64,000 bases of DNA from Sulfitobacter alexandrii. GTDB lineage: Bacteria > Pseudomonadota > Alphaproteobacteria > Rhodobacterales > Rhodobacteraceae. The notes beneath the pieces are model-generated. The model worked only from the letters and a program-made list of their open reading frames with translations. It did no database searches and was not told the origin of the DNA. Shown here piece by piece: positions 24,402 through 35,298 of this stretch. How positions within the stretch are numbered: the first letter of the stretch is position 1; each line of letters starts with the position of its first letter. The position numbers and the translations under genes are program-made. The stretch covers positions 3,658,001 to 3,722,000 of the forward strand of contig NZ_CP018076.1 in the NCBI RefSeq assembly GCF_001886735.1. Direction: 5' to 3'.

Positions 24402-27345
24402 ACCGACGGACAGGCCACGCGTCTTCGGATTGGCACCCGGGGTCGATTTTCCGGCAGGGCTTGTGGCCGGCATGCGGGACCGTCTGGCCGGTCAACCGCC
24501 CGAGACGATTGCGAGGACCGTCCTCATCGTCAACAGCCAGCGCACCAGGCATCGGCTGCGACAGGTGTTCGATGCCGGGCCGCCGGGCTTCATGCCGCGC
24601 ATTTCGCTGGTCACCGAACTGGGTCATCTCCTGCCGGGCCACATGATCCCCGAGGCCATTTCACCCCTGCGAAAGCGGCTCGAACTGACGAAGCTTGTTT
24701 CCGGTCTGCTCGACGCCGACCCAAGCCTCGCGCCGCGAAGCTCGCTTTACGATCTCGCCAACAGCCTGGCAGCCCTGATGGACGAAATGCAGGGCGAAGG
24801 GGTGACGGCCGATGATATTGCAGCGCTCGATGTCAGTGACCAATCGGGGCATTGGGGCCGTGCGCAGCAGTTCATCGCACTGGCGCAGCAGTACCTCGAC
24901 CAAACCGTATCGACGCCCGATGTGGAGACGCGACAGCGCAGGATCGTCACCGATCTGGTCAGAAACTGGCAGGAAAGCCCGCCTGACCATCCGGTGCTGC
25001 TCGCGGGGTCCACGGGGTCAAGGGGGACCACGGCCATGTTGATGCAGGCGATCGCGCACCTGCCGCAGGGGGCCGTCGTGCTGCCGGGTTACGATTTCGA
25101 AATGCCGACCGGAGTCTGGCAGGATCTGGACGACGAGACCATGGCCGAGGATCATCCTCAGTACCGGTTCAGGGCGCTCATGCGGGCGCTGGACCTGCCC
25201 AGCGCGCAGATCCGTCCCTGGTGCGATACCGCTCCCTCCAGCAGCGCCCGAAACGCGCTGATTTCCCTTTCCCTGCGCCCGGCACCCGTGACGCACGCCT
25301 GGTTGACCGAGGGGCCGACGCTGGGCGACCTGCGGGAGCCGACAGCGAGGATGACCCTGTTGGAGGCGCCGACGCCGAGGATCGAGGCGCAGGCCATCGC
25401 CGCCCGTCTGCGCGTCGCGGTCGAAGAGGGCAAAACCGCTGCCCTGATTACGCCGGACCGGATGCTGACCCGACAGGTGACATCGGCACTGGATCGCTGG
25501 AACATCCTGCCTGACGACAGCGCCGGAACGCCATTGCAGCTGTCACCCCCCGGCCGCTTCCTGCGCCATGTCGCGGACCTCTTCGGTCGAAAACTGGATG
25601 CAGCCGCGCTTCTGACGCTGTTGAAACATCCGTTGACCCACAGCGCGGCAGACAGGAACACCCACCAGCTCCATACCCAGCGTCTGGAGATGCAAATTCG
25701 CCGCGATGGCCTGCCGTATCCAGATCCGGCGGGACTGTTTTCGATTGCCAACAAGATCGCGGGCCGGATGGCTGAACCGGACGAATTCATCGACTGGGCG
25801 AACTGGGTCGCCGATACCTTCTGCGACATGGAAATCGGAGACGAGCGGAGCCTCTCCTGCTGGACCGAAGGACATCTTGCCCTGGCCGAGCGGATCGCTG
25901 CAGGTCGGTCCTCCGGCAAAGCGTCGGAATTGTGGAAGCAGGCATCGGGCCGAACGGCACTTGCGCTGATGGAAACGCTCACGACAGAGGCCAGCCATGG
26001 CGGCGCGCTTTCGGCACGTGACTACGCCGATCTCCTTTCCGCACTCCTGTCGGAGCAGGAGGTGAGGGATCTCGAAGGCCCGCATCCCGACGTGATGATC
26101 TGGGGGACGTTGGAAGCGCGGGTACAGGGCGCCGACCTCGTGATCCTGGGTGGGCTGAACGATGGAAGCTGGCCGGAATCGCCGCCGCCGGATCCATGGC
26201 TGAACCGCCAGATGCGCCTGCAGGCCGGGTTGCTGTTGCCGGAACGGCGCATCGGCCTGTCCGCGCATGACTATCAGCAGGCCATCGCCGCACCGGAAGT
26301 CTGGCTCAGCAGGTCGATCCGATCGGACGAAGCGGAAACCGTGCCATCACGCTGGCTGAACCGCTTGGAAAACCTGCTTTGCGGCCTGCCGGAACAGGGA
26401 GGCCCGGACGCCTGGAACGAGATGCGCAGCCGCGGAAAACACTGGCTCGCTCAGGTCAACGCCCTCGAAAGGATTGATCGGGTGCCGCCTGCGGTACGCC
26501 CGTCGCCCCGGCCACCGATCGCTGCCCGACCGAGAGCCCTTTCGGTTACGGAGATAAAGCGGCTCATTCGCGACCCTTACGCCATCTACGCGAAACACAC
26601 GTTGCGGCTGCGCCCGATCAACCCGCTGGTGCAATCGCCCGATGCGCCGGTGCGTGGGATCGTGCTTCACGAAATCATGGAGCGTTTCATTTCCGAAGTG
26701 CGCGCCGACCCCGTCCGGCTGACGAAGGCGGTGTTGCTTGAAACCTCCCGCACGGTCCTGGAGAAAGCCGCGCCGTGGCCCGCGGCCCGCGTAATGTGGC
26801 TTGCGCGCATCGAACGGGTTGCCGACTGGTTCATCGCGCAGGAGCGTCTGCGTCAGGCCCATGCGGTTCCCGCCAGTTTCGAGACGGTCGGGTCGTACAA
26901 GTTCGAGGACCTGGGCTTTACGCTGACCGGATATGCCGACCGGATCGACCGTAATGAGAGCGGTGAGGCGCTGATCTATGACTACAAGACCGGCAGCCCA
27001 CCCAGCGCGAAAGAACAGACCTACTTCGACAAGCAGCTTCTGATAGAGGCAGCGATGGTAGAGGAGGGCGGCTTTGCCGATGTCGGGGCGAGACCGGTCG
27101 CCCATGCCGCCTTTATCGGGTTGGGCAGCAAGCCGCAGGAAGTCCCCGCACCGCTGGAAGACGAACCGCCATCTGTCGTGATGGCCGGCCTCCGCTCGCT
27201 GGTCCGGCACTATTTCGACCCTAACCAGGGCTTTACGGCACGGCGGCTCGTCAAGACCGAGGAAGCGCCGGGAGACTACGATCAATTGGCCCGCTTCGGC
27301 GAATGGGACGGAACCACCGCATCGACACCGGAGGACCTGACGTGA
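24394..27345 (+). CDS. addB: Double-strand break repair protein AddB
   Basis: 983 aa subunit of the AddAB helicase-nuclease that resects double-strand breaks for RecA. The N-terminal half is a degenerate SF1 helicase-like region (SLVTELGHLLPG, RAQQFIALAQQYLD). The C-terminal part, from about residue 715 (LSVTEIKRLIRDPYAIYA), is a RecB-type nuclease domain with HEIMERF and the catalytic ADRID...LIYDYKTG motif (about 848-868). I do not see the four-cysteine iron-sulphur pattern of Bacillus AddB, as is usual for the alphaproteobacterial type. The start lies inside the murU end; the stop overlaps addA (GTGA). Confidence 0.94.
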   Translation: MFEPTDRPRVFGLAPGVDFPAGLVAGMRDRLAGQPPETIARTVLIVNSQRTRHRLRQVFDAGPPGFMPRISLVTELGHLLPGHMIPEAISPLRKRLELTKLVSGLLDADPSLAPRSSLYDLANSLAALMDEMQGEGVTADDIAALDVSDQSGHWGRAQQFIALAQQYLDQTVSTPDVETRQRRIVTDLVRNWQESPPDHPVLLAGSTGSRGTTAMLMQAIAHLPQGAVVLPGYDFEMPTGVWQDLDDETMAEDHPQYRFRALMRALDLPSAQIRPWCDTAPSSSARNALISLSLRPAPVTHAWLTEGPTLGDLREPTARMTLLEAPTPRIEAQAIAARLRVAVEEGKTAALITPDRMLTRQVTSALDRWNILPDDSAGTPLQLSPPGRFLRHVADLFGRKLDAAALLTLLKHPLTHSAADRNTHQLHTQRLEMQIRRDGLPYPDPAGLFSIANKIAGRMAEPDEFIDWANWVADTFCDMEIGDERSLSCWTEGHLALAERIAAGRSSGKASELWKQASGRTALALMETLTTEASHGGALSARDYADLLSALLSEQEVRDLEGPHPDVMIWGTLEARVQGADLVILGGLNDGSWPESPPPDPWLNRQMRLQAGLLLPERRIGLSAHDYQQAIAAPEVWLSRSIRSDEAETVPSRWLNRLENLLCGLPEQGGPDAWNEMRSRGKHWLAQVNALERIDRVPPAVRPSPRPPIAARPRALSVTEIKRLIRDPYAIYAKHTLRLRPINPLVQSPDAPVRGIVLHEIMERFISEVRADPVRLTKAVLLETSRTVLEKAAPWPAARVMWLARIERVADWFIAQERLRQAHAVPASFETVGSYKFEDLGFTLTGYADRIDRNESGEALIYDYKTGSPPSAKEQTYFDKQLLIEAAMVEEGGFADVGARPVAHAAFIGLGSKPQEVPAPLEDEPPSVVMAGLRSLVRHYFDPNQGFTARRLVKTEEAPGDYDQLARFGEWDGTTASTPEDLT

Positions 27346-30300
27346 TTTTCGACGACGCCACGCGCGCCCAGATCGACGCGGCCCGTCCCGATGCCTCTAC
27401 CTGGCTGGCGGCCAATGCGGGGTCAGGCAAGACGCGCGTGCTGACAGACCGGGTCGCGCGGCTCTTGCTCACCGGTGTCCAGCCGGACAAGATCCTTTGC
27501 CTGACCTATACCAAAGCCGCCGCGTCGGAGATGCAGAACCGTCTCTTCCGGCGGCTGGGTGAATGGGCCATGCTCAAGGACGACGACCTGCGACAGGCGA
27601 TGGCGCAGTTGGGCATGGAAGCGACCCTGTCGCCCGAGAATCTGCGCACGGCCCGCACCCTATTCGCGCTCGCCATCGAAGCGCCGGGTGGCCTGAAGAT
27701 CCAGACGATCCACTCCTTCTGTGCGTCCCTGCTGAGGCGGTTTCCGCTCGAAGCCGGGGTCAGCCCGCAGTTCAAGGAAGTGGAGGATCGCGCCGCCGAT
27801 CTGCTGCGGGCGGAGATCGTGGACCAGATGGCGTCCGACAGCGGTGCCGATCATATCTCGCAGGTGGCCCGGTTCTATACCGGCGAGGATTTCGCCGGGC
27901 TGACCCGACGGATCGTCGGCCTGCGCGACCAGTTCGACCAGGATATCGGCAAGGAAAGGTTGCTGACCTTGCTGAACCAATCCCCTGACTTGTCTTGGGA
28001 CAGGGTCAAATCGCTGGTCTTTCTCGGTGGCGAAGAAGCCCTGATAGAAGACATTGTCCCGCACCTTTTGGAAAAGGAGGGAAACGACAGAAAGGCAGGT
28101 GAAATCCTGCGGACCGTCGAACGGTTTGACGTTACCGCGCTGCCCGCGCTGGAAGGCGTGTTCCTGACCAAGAGCGGCCAGTCACCGTTCACGGCAAAAA
28201 TCGGCAGCTTCCCGACCAAACCCACGCAGGCGGTCATCGCCGCGCAGATTCCGGCGCTGAACGATCTGATGAAACGCGTCGAGGCCGCCCGCCCGGCTCG
28301 GCTTGCACTGGAACTGGCCGAGCGATCCGCCGTGCTGCACCGATTTGCGCGGGAATTCCTGCGCCGCTACGAAAACGCGAAACAGCGTCGCGGCTGGCTT
28401 GACTTCGACGATCTGATCGACAAGGCGCGTGCCCTGTTGCACGATCCGGCGGTGGCGGCGTGGGTCCTGTACCGGATCGACGGCGGCATCGACCATATTC
28501 TGGTGGACGAGGCGCAGGATACCTCCCCCCGCCAATGGGACGTGATCGAGAAACTGGCGGACGAATTCAACAGCGGCCAGGGCGCCCGGCCAAACGAGGA
28601 TCGGACGCTGTTCGTGGTGGGCGACAAGAAACAGTCGATTTATTCGTTCCAAGGCGCCGATCCCCGCGAATTCGACAGCAAGGCAACAAGTTTCGAAGCT
28701 GCATTCGAGTCGGCCGGGAAGACCTTTCAGCGCCGCAGTCTCGACTATTCCTTCCGGTCTTCGAGCGCCATCCTGCGTCTCGTAGACACGGCTTTCGACC
28801 CGAGGCAGACGGAGGGCTTCGAAGATCCGACCGCGCATCTGGCCTTCAAGGACGCGTTGCCGGGGCGCGTCGACCTCTGGCCGTTGGTCGAAAAGGCCGA
28901 GCCAGACGAGGATCGGCCGTGGACCGATCCGCTGGACCGGCGAAGTGCGCGCCATCACACTGTCGTGTTGGCAGAGAAGATCGCGGATCGGATCAGCCTG
29001 CTGACCCGCAACGAACATTACATCCCGGACGACAGGAACGGGCGGTATTTTCGCCGCCGTATCCAGCCCGGTGATTTCCTTGTTCTGGTGCAACGCCGCT
29101 CGGCCCTGTTTTCCGAGATCATCCGCGCCTGCAAGGCCAAGGGACTTGCCATCGCCGGGGCTGACCGGCTCAAGGTCGGCGCGGAACTCGCGGTAAAGGA
29201 TCTCGGCGCGCTTCTTTCCTTTCTGGCAACGCCCGACGACGACCTGTCGCTTGCCACCGCGCTCAAGTCGCCGCTTTTCGGCTGGTCGGAACAGGCGCTG
29301 TTCGACCTGGCCCATCGCCGCAGCGAACCCAGCCTCTGGCAGGCTTTGCGGGGCCGGACGGCCGATCACGGCGAAACGGTCGCCATCCTGCGCGACCTGC
29401 GGGCACAGATCGACTTTCTTCGACCTTATGACCTCATCGAGAGGATTCTGACGCGCCATGATGGGCGCAAGCGCCTGCTGTCCCGGTTGGGGCCGGAAGC
29501 CGAAGACGGCATCAACGCCATGCTGACGCAGGCATTGGCCTACGAGCGGAACGAGATTCCGAGCCTCACGGGTTTCATCGAATGGATGCAGACCGATGAC
29601 CTGGAAATCAAGCGGCAGATCGATTCAGCATCGAACCAGATCAGGGTGATGACGGTCCATGGCTCGAAAGGTCTGGAAGCGCCGATCGTCATTCTGCCGG
29701 ACACCGGCCAGCGGCCCATCACGATCAAGGACGAGATCATTCCCCTTGAGGGCGTGCCGGTCTGGAAACCGGTTTCCGCCGAGATGCCGGACCAGGTCCA
29801 GCAGGCCATCGAAGGGATGAAGAGCGCCCAGTTCGATGAACGACTGCGGCTTCTTTACGTTGCGATGACCCGTGCAGAGAAATGGCTGATCGTAGCGGCG
29901 GCCGGGGATCTGCCGAAGGACGGGTCGAGCTGGTACCAGATCGTCGAAGGGGCGCTGGGTCACATCAACGCCGTACCCGTGGATGACGCCGGCACGCTCA
30001 GGTTCCAGGAAGGGAACTGGGATGGCTCGGAGCCTCTTTCCGTGCCGGATCCCGGCGATGACCTTCCCCCGCTGGATCCGGCGCTGGCGCGCGGTATCGA
30101 CACGTTTTCCCATCCCGCGCTTGTCTGGTCGCCTTCTGATCTTGGTGGGGCCAAGGCGCTTCCCGGCGAAGCGGGCGCCGACATGAACGAGGCGTTGTCA
30201 TACGGCGTTATGGTGCACCAGATGCTCGAGACGCTGGCGGACCTGCCATCTGAAACACGGACCACGGCCGCAACGAGGATGGTCAGCCGCAGCATCGACC

Positions 30301-30710
30301 CCGACATGCATCAGGCCGCCCTGGCCGAGGCACTGGCGGTCCTGCAAGAGCCGGCGCTTGCCCCGATCTTCGCCGCCGGGACACTTTCCGAGGTGCAGTT
30401 GACCGCCCCCGTCGGCGACGCCCGTTTCAACGGGATCATCGACCGTCTGGTATTGTCGCCGGGCCGGGCGCTCGTGGTGGATTTCAAGACGAACCGCGTC
30501 GTTCCGGACAGTATCGACAACTGCCCTGAGGGTATCCTTCAGCAGATGGGCGCCTATCACCGAATGCTGTCTGCGGTGTATCCGGATCGCGAGATTCATA
30601 CGGCCGTGCTGTGGACCGCCACAAGGACCCTGATGCACCTGCCGCACGATATCGTGTTATCCGCCCTCGACCGCTCGCCCTATCTTGACGCGCAGGGTCC
30701 GCGTTCATAG
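27342..30710 (+). CDS. addA: ATP-dependent helicase-nuclease AddA
   Basis: 1122 aa UvrD-like helicase with C-terminal nuclease. Motif I is [14 protein letters not shown] near residue 25, motif Ia [11 protein letters not shown], motif [13 protein letters not shown] near 385, motif [20 protein letters not shown], motif [15 protein letters not shown] and motif [16 protein letters not shown]. The nuclease has IIDRL...[10 protein letters not shown] near 1035-1050. It starts with GTG overlapping the addB stop, behind a very good GGAGGACC site; the in-frame ATG upstream lies inside addB. It forms the AddAB complex with the preceding gene. Confidence 0.95.
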   Translation: MIFDDATRAQIDAARPDASTWLAANAGSGKTRVLTDRVARLLLTGVQPDKILCLTYTKAAASEMQNRLFRRLGEWAMLKDDDLRQAMAQLGMEATLSPENLRTARTLFALAIEAPGGLKIQTIHSFCASLLRRFPLEAGVSPQFKEVEDRAADLLRAEIVDQMASDSGADHISQVARFYTGEDFAGLTRRIVGLRDQFDQDIGKERLLTLLNQSPDLSWDRVKSLVFLGGEEALIEDIVPHLLEKEGNDRKAGEILRTVERFDVTALPALEGVFLTKSGQSPFTAKIGSFPTKPTQAVIAAQIPALNDLMKRVEAARPARLALELAERSAVLHRFAREFLRRYENAKQRRGWLDFDDLIDKARALLHDPAVAAWVLYRIDGGIDHILVDEAQDTSPRQWDVIEKLADEFNSGQGARPNEDRTLFVVGDKKQSIYSFQGADPREFDSKATSFEAAFESAGKTFQRRSLDYSFRSSSAILRLVDTAFDPRQTEGFEDPTAHLAFKDALPGRVDLWPLVEKAEPDEDRPWTDPLDRRSARHHTVVLAEKIADRISLLTRNEHYIPDDRNGRYFRRRIQPGDFLVLVQRRSALFSEIIRACKAKGLAIAGADRLKVGAELAVKDLGALLSFLATPDDDLSLATALKSPLFGWSEQALFDLAHRRSEPSLWQALRGRTADHGETVAILRDLRAQIDFLRPYDLIERILTRHDGRKRLLSRLGPEAEDGINAMLTQALAYERNEIPSLTGFIEWMQTDDLEIKRQIDSASNQIRVMTVHGSKGLEAPIVILPDTGQRPITIKDEIIPLEGVPVWKPVSAEMPDQVQQAIEGMKSAQFDERLRLLYVAMTRAEKWLIVAAAGDLPKDGSSWYQIVEGALGHINAVPVDDAGTLRFQEGNWDGSEPLSVPDPGDDLPPLDPALARGIDTFSHPALVWSPSDLGGAKALPGEAGADMNEALSYGVMVHQMLETLADLPSETRTTAATRMVSRSIDPDMHQAALAEALAVLQEPALAPIFAAGTLSEVQLTAPVGDARFNGIIDRLVLSPGRALVVDFKTNRVVPDSIDNCPEGILQQMGAYHRMLSAVYPDREIHTAVLWTATRTLMHLPHDIVLSALDRSPYLDAQGPRS

Positions 30711-30747
30711 GTTCAGAACTCAAACGAATTCCTGTCAGGAGAGCAGC

Positions 30748-31068
30748 ATGGCAACCGTCGCGGTCACAGACGATACATTCGACGCCGAAGTAAAAAACTC
30801 GCCCATCCCGGTCGTGGTGGATTTCTGGGCTGAATGGTGCGGCCCTTGCAAGCAGATCGGACCGGCGCTGGAAGAACTGTCGTCCGAGATGGACGGCAAG
30901 GTCAAGATCGTGAAGGTGGACGTGGATTCGAACCCGAACTCACCCGCTCAGATGGGTGTACGGGGCATTCCCGCGCTGTTCATCTTCAAGGACGGCGAAG
31001 TCGTGTCGAACATTGCGGGCGCCCGTCCCAAGGCGGCACTGCAAAGCTGGATCGAAGACTCCATCTGA
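30748..31068 (+). CDS. trxA: Thioredoxin TrxA
   Basis: 106 aa cytosolic disulphide reductase. The active site WCGPC is at 30-34 in [18 protein letters not shown], and the cis-proline loop is [11 protein letters not shown]. The start [11 protein letters not shown] has AGGAGAG upstream; the upstream in-frame extension overlaps addA and is rejected. It is the last gene of the rightward block and is followed by an intrinsic terminator. trxA next to addAB is a recurrent alphaproteobacterial arrangement. Confidence 0.96.
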   Translation: MATVAVTDDTFDAEVKNSPIPVVVDFWAEWCGPCKQIGPALEELSSEMDGKVKIVKVDVDSNPNSPAQMGVRGIPALFIFKDGEVVSNIAGARPKAALQSWIEDSI

Positions 31069-31092
31069 CCCAACGCGAATGGCAAGTTTGCA

Positions 31093-31114
31093 GGGGCGTC
31101 CTTTCGGGCGCCCC
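31093..31114 (+). terminator. Intrinsic terminator of trxA
   Basis: GGGGCGTCC pairs with GGGCGCCCC (one G-U) around a TTTC loop, 24 bp past the trxA stop. The stem touches the stop codon of the convergent gene at 31114, so it may serve both directions. Confidence 0.8.
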
Positions 31115-32019
31115 TATTGCATTGGCCAACCGAAACGTCGGAATCGCGCGGCGATCCTTTCTGCGGCGTCATCCCGGCCAGCGTTTATCGATTGCTCTTG
31201 CCAGAACCACCAAACGTATTTCACGAAATCAGGCCGATGCGTGGCAACTTGTGCGAAGCACTCCTCGAGCCTGTCCATTTCCGCCCGGATGGCGATGTGG
31301 TGAAAATCGATCCGGGCGAACAGCAAGGCGGGTTTGCGGAAGAAATATCCAAAGAAGGCCGCGCTTGAGTTCTGCGTGACCACGTAATCGCAATCCCGCA
31401 GGTGCGTTTCCATCTCGCCCCGCGCTACAGTGAGCCGGGGGTGGGCACGCTCCATGCTTTGCAGAGCTGACAGCTCGTCTTTCGTGTACTCCTCCTTGGG
31501 ATGCAGCGTTGCCACGACGTTCCTTTGGGTGTCGTAGCGCAGGCAGTGCCCGATCATGTCCAGCGGTGAACAGGCCTGAAACGAGCGTCGGCGGGTCAGA
31601 CGTCCCTGAAGGGGTACGTACACATAGCCCGTCCCCCTGGCCTGCTGCGGGCCCTTGCCGAACTGGCGCCTCCCCCAGAACCGGTGGAACCGCACGGCAT
31701 CCGGCGCATGGATAGACGGATCGAACGCGGCTTGCGCGACGTCCCAGTTCCAGCGTTCCGCGGTCGCCTCTATCTGCCAGAACGGGTATTGATATACCCG
31801 CCTGAACACCAGGCCGCGCCGGTCGGGCGGCGGCGCCATGTGAGTCAGCGTGAACCGTTCCCCAGCGTCGGGCTGTTCCGAAATGTCACGAGATTCGACC
31901 CTGAACCGGGCGTTTTCGGCCACTTTGATCACGAGATTGATAAAATTGTGTTCGCCCGCCCTTGCACTGCGAAGCAATGGTGCTTCGAGCCGGATCTCCA
32001 GTGTTCTGCTGTCGGTCAT
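31114..32019 (-). CDS. Putative capsule-polysaccharide-type GT-B-like protein
   Basis: 301 aa, no signal peptide or membrane helix. The C-terminal half ([16 protein letters not shown]..., [36 protein letters not shown]) resembles the nucleotide-sugar-binding half of capsular polysaccharide processing proteins such as KpsS/KpsC. The HPKE and [10 protein letters not shown] segments are the most telling. No sugar-biosynthesis gene lies beside it. Trp, Arg and Phe are frequent near residues 75-125. It is divergent from hslV, has no clear ribosome site, and its stop codon abuts the trxA terminator. Function is a tentative family-level guess. Confidence 0.6.
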   Translation of the reverse strand: MTDSRTLEIRLEAPLLRSARAGEHNFINLVIKVAENARFRVESRDISEQPDAGERFTLTHMAPPPDRRGLVFRRVYQYPFWQIEATAERWNWDVAQAAFDPSIHAPDAVRFHRFWGRRQFGKGPQQARGTGYVYVPLQGRLTRRRSFQACSPLDMIGHCLRYDTQRNVVATLHPKEEYTKDELSALQSMERAHPRLTVARGEMETHLRDCDYVVTQNSSAAFFGYFFRKPALLFARIDFHHIAIRAEMDRLEECFAQVATHRPDFVKYVWWFWQEQSINAGRDDAAERIAARFRRFGWPMQ

Positions 32020-32055
32020 TTTCGTTTACTGCCTTGCCCAAGACCCGGCAGCCTC

Positions 32056-32084
32056 TTGTCTGCCCGTTTTATGGGGGCCATATA
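32056..32084 (+). promoter_or_regulatory. Probable hslV promoter, possibly RpoH-type
   Basis: TTGTCT (32056-32061) and CATATA (32079-32084) are separated by 17 bp. The extended context CTTG...CCATATA resembles alphaproteobacterial heat-shock (RpoH) promoters, which fits hslV. It leaves a leader of about 24 nt. Confidence 0.5.
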
Positions 32085-32114
32085 CACCACAGGCAACGCG
32101 CAGGACAAAAGAAC

Positions 32115-32678
32115 ATGGCAGAAGACTCATTTCCCGGATGGCACGGCACAACGATCATCGGTGTCCGCAAGAATGGCAAGGTGGTCGTGGCCGGTGACGG
32201 CCAGGTCAGCCTGGGCCAGACCGTGATCAAAGGTACGGCGCGCAAGGTCCGACGCCTGTCGCCCGGCGGGTTCGAGGTGGTCGCGGGCTTTGCCGGGTCG
32301 ACCGCTGACGCTTTTGCCCTTCTGGAAAGGCTCGAAGCCAAGCTCGAAGCGACCCCCGGCCAACTGCAGCGCGCCAGCGTGGAACTCGCCAAGGACTGGC
32401 GTACCGACAAATACCTTCAAAAGCTCGAGGCGATGCTGATCGTCACGGATGGCAAGGACCTTCTGGTGATTACCGGCGCCGGTGACGTGCTGGAACCCGA
32501 ACACGGTATCGCCGCGATCGGCTCTGGCGGGAATTATGCCCTTGCCGCGGCACGGGGAATGATCGACAGCGACCGCGACGCCGAGCAGATCGCGCGCGAT
32601 GCAATGTCCATCGCGGCCGATATCTGTGTCTATACAAACGGCAACCTGACAGTCGAAGCGATCGGCGACGGCGCCTGA
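32115..32678 (+). CDS. hslV: ATP-dependent protease proteolytic subunit HslV
   Basis: 187 aa. HslV forms a double hexameric threonine protease driven by HslU. The nucleophile is the first T of [26 protein letters not shown] at residue 12, so an 11-residue propeptide must be removed, unlike the E. coli protein, where Thr follows Met directly. [13 protein letters not shown] and VYTNGNL are also typical. ATG 32115 is preceded by AGGACAAAAGA. Its partner hslU is separated by a reversed patatin gene. Confidence 0.95.
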   Translation: MAEDSFPGWHGTTIIGVRKNGKVVVAGDGQVSLGQTVIKGTARKVRRLSPGGFEVVAGFAGSTADAFALLERLEAKLEATPGQLQRASVELAKDWRTDKYLQKLEAMLIVTDGKDLLVITGAGDVLEPEHGIAAIGSGGNYALAAARGMIDSDRDAEQIARDAMSIAADICVYTNGNLTVEAIGDGA

Positions 32679-32681
32679 GCG

Positions 32682-33845
32682 TCACGCCTTCAGCGTCGTA
32701 TCCCACGAACCCGACCTGCCACGGGCCGTACCGAGCGCGCGTGCCTTGCCGATATATTCCGGGCCGAAGGGACGGCGAGGGTCGTAACCGAGGTCTCGGT
32801 TTATGCTGGTGACCTTCAGCGGCAAACCACGCCTCCGCGCGAATTGCAGGGTCTCCGTCAAGTCGCCGACTGCGGCATTGCGGCTGAGGATCGACAGCGC
32901 GCGTGCTCCGACCTCCACCCCACGGTCCCTTGTCATCTTGAACCGCGGGTCGAGGGATTCGTTGAAAATGATGTAGATCGCGGGCTTCCAGCCCGGCAAA
33001 ACGTCCTGACCCGTTTGCAGTACAGCGGTTGGCACCGTCAGGATCTCGCTGGTGACGGCACCGTCGGCATGCAGTTCTTCGAACCGCCGGCCACCCACCT
33101 CGACCTTGATCCGTTGCGCGGAAAACACCGCGGGTATGCTTGCCGAAGCGGTCAGAACCTGCCGGAACAGCGCCAGACGTTCCGGGTGGCTGGACGCGGC
33201 AATCCGGCCAAGATCCCAGATATAGCCTCTCTCGCTGTCAAGCGACGTGGTCTGGACCAGGAGCCTCGCCCCCGAGCGATGTCGCTGGGCGACCTGGTCC
33301 ACCAACGTCGCGTCGACGTAGGTCGCAACGATCTGGGCAAGCGCACCCTGGGGATAGAGGCTTTGGCCCATGATGGCGCGAAGAGGATTGCGCGGTCCCG
33401 CCAGGCTTTCGAGACTTTCGGGCGTGAAGATCTGTTTCAAACCCCCATCTCCTTGCACGCCGAGAAACGCGTAAGGCGCGATCAGCGCCCCCGCCGAGAC
33501 GCCGGTGACCAGATCGAACATCGGGCGTGTGCCATTCCGTTCCCACCCCAAGAGGAAACCCGCGCCGAATGCACCGCCGGACCCGCCACCCGACAACGCC
33601 AGCCAGTTCGGACGCCCCTGTGATCGAGGCAAGGGCCGGAAGAATGCGGCGAGAGCCGCGGGGTCAGCATCCGCAGCGATGCGGATCCTGTCGAACCCGG
33701 GCACTTCCGCCACCGCGGCGGCAGAAGCGGAATAGGGAATGCGGCTTTCGCCGGCGCAGCCCGACAACAGCGCCGCCGCTCCGGTCAGCATAAGGCAGCG
33801 GCGGTCGATGGCGCCCGAACGGTCCGATACTGTCAACTTTGCCAT
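32682..33845 (-). CDS. Patatin-like phospholipase lipoprotein
   Basis: 387 aa. A lipoprotein signal peptide ends in LLSGC with the acylated cysteine at 30. The patatin hydrolase has the oxyanion glycine stretch SGGGSGGAFG (85-94), nucleophile S117 in GVSAG and the catalytic Asp261 in ADGA. Family members cleave acyl esters of phospholipids; with a lipid anchor it would act at the cell envelope. It lies on the minus strand between hslV (3 bp from its stop) and hslU, divergent from hslU with 95 bp between starts. Confidence 0.88.
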   Translation of the reverse strand: MAKLTVSDRSGAIDRRCLMLTGAAALLSGCAGESRIPYSASAAAVAEVPGFDRIRIAADADPAALAAFFRPLPRSQGRPNWLALSGGGSGGAFGAGFLLGWERNGTRPMFDLVTGVSAGALIAPYAFLGVQGDGGLKQIFTPESLESLAGPRNPLRAIMGQSLYPQGALAQIVATYVDATLVDQVAQRHRSGARLLVQTTSLDSERGYIWDLGRIAASSHPERLALFRQVLTASASIPAVFSAQRIKVEVGGRRFEELHADGAVTSEILTVPTAVLQTGQDVLPGWKPAIYIIFNESLDPRFKMTRDRGVEVGARALSILSRNAAVGDLTETLQFARRRGLPLKVTSINRDLGYDPRRPFGPEYIGKARALGTARGRSGSWDTTLKA

Positions 33846-33940
33846 CGTTCTCGCCGTCGCTGCCGAAAATCATGCGCTCCTGAAGGTTTTCAATACCCCG
33901 CCGAACACCTATGTCAACGAAACACAGACACGGAGCCAGA

Positions 33941-35248
33941 ATGACCGACCTTACTCCCCGCGAGATCGTTTCCGAGCTCGACCGCTTCATCATCGGACAG
34001 AAAGACGCCAAGCGCGCGGTGGCGGTGGCATTGCGCAATCGCTGGCGGCGCAAGCAATTGGGCGACGACCTGCGCGACGAGGTCTATCCCAAGAACATCC
34101 TGATGATCGGCCCCACGGGCGTCGGCAAGACAGAGATCAGCCGCCGGCTGGCCCGATTGGCGCGAGCGCCGTTTCTCAAGGTCGAAGCGACCAAGTTCAC
34201 CGAGGTCGGTTATGTCGGGCGGGACGTGGAACAGATCATCCGCGACCTGCTGGACTCCTCCATCGCGATGACCCGTGAATTCATGCGCGAGGACGTCAAG
34301 ACGGCTGCGCACAAGGCTGCCGAGGATCGCGTCATCGACGCCATCGCCGGAACCGACGCCCGCGACGGCACCCGCGAGATGTTTCGCAAGAAGCTGAAGA
34401 ACGGCGAGCTGGATGATACGGTCATCGATCTCGAAGTGGCCGACACGTCGAACCCGTTCCAGATGATGGATATACCCGGCCAACCCGGCGGCGGGGCGGG
34501 GATGATGAATATCGGCGACCTGTTCGGCAAGGCCATGGGCGGTCGAAAGACCAAGAAGCGCCTGACGGTCGCGCAAAGCTACGAGATCCTCATCGGGGAA
34601 GAAGCCGACAAGCTGCTGGACGACGAAACCGTGAACCGGAACGCCATCGAGGCGGTCGAACAGAATGGCATCGTCTTTCTGGACGAGATCGACAAGGTCT
34701 GCGCCCGGTCGGACGCCCGCGGCGGCGACGTAAGCCGCGAGGGTGTCCAGCGCGACCTGCTGCCGCTGATCGAAGGCACGACGGTCAGCACGAAGTACGG
34801 GCCGGTCAAGACGGACCATATCCTGTTCATCGCCTCCGGCGCATTCCATATCGCCAAACCATCCGACCTGCTGCCCGAACTGCAAGGGCGGCTGCCGATC
34901 CGGGTCGAACTGCGCGCCCTGACCGAGGAGGATTTCGTCCGGATCCTGACGGAGACCGACAACGCCCTGACGCTGCAATACACCGCGCTCATGGGCACCG
35001 AGGACGTCAAGGTCAGCTTCACCCCCGAAGGGATCGCCGCCCTGGCCAAGATCGCTGCGGATGTGAACCAGTCGGTCGAGAACATCGGCGCCCGGCGGCT
35101 CTATACAGTGATGGAAAGGGTGTTCGAGGAACTGTCCTACAATGCGCCTGACCGGGCCGGTGAAGAGATCGAGGTCAACGCCGACTTCGTCGAGGAGAAC
35201 CTTGGCGAGCTGACCCGGTCCACCGACCTCAGCCGCTACGTGCTCTGA
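33941..35248 (+). CDS. hslU: ATP-dependent protease ATPase subunit HslU
   Basis: 435 aa AAA+ unfoldase of the HslUV protease. N-terminal [20 protein letters not shown], Walker [16 protein letters not shown], pore-loop [15 protein letters not shown], Walker [12 protein letters not shown], sensor segment [15 protein letters not shown] and the C-terminal LSRYVL that docks into HslV are all present. ATG 33941 has CGGAG upstream; ten earlier in-frame codons are unlikely. It has its own promoter region because the patatin gene divides it from hslV. Confidence 0.96.
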   Translation: MTDLTPREIVSELDRFIIGQKDAKRAVAVALRNRWRRKQLGDDLRDEVYPKNILMIGPTGVGKTEISRRLARLARAPFLKVEATKFTEVGYVGRDVEQIIRDLLDSSIAMTREFMREDVKTAAHKAAEDRVIDAIAGTDARDGTREMFRKKLKNGELDDTVIDLEVADTSNPFQMMDIPGQPGGGAGMMNIGDLFGKAMGGRKTKKRLTVAQSYEILIGEEADKLLDDETVNRNAIEAVEQNGIVFLDEIDKVCARSDARGGDVSREGVQRDLLPLIEGTTVSTKYGPVKTDHILFIASGAFHIAKPSDLLPELQGRLPIRVELRALTEEDFVRILTETDNALTLQYTALMGTEDVKVSFTPEGIAALAKIAADVNQSVENIGARRLYTVMERVFEELSYNAPDRAGEEIEVNADFVEENLGELTRSTDLSRYVL

Positions 35249-35275
35249 AGGTGTTTTAGGCCTTTTCATTTTTTC

Positions 35276-35298
35276 ATGCCCCGCCGATGAAGGGGCAT
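35276..35298 (+). promoter_or_regulatory. Inverted repeat covering the MFS gene ribosome site and start
   Basis: ATGCCCC (35276-35282) pairs with GGGGCAT (35292-35298) over a 9-nt loop. The right arm contains the AAGGGG ribosome site and the first two bases of the start codon at 35297, so the hairpin would hide both in the mRNA. It may also end the hslU transcript, though no T-run follows. Confidence 0.45.
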
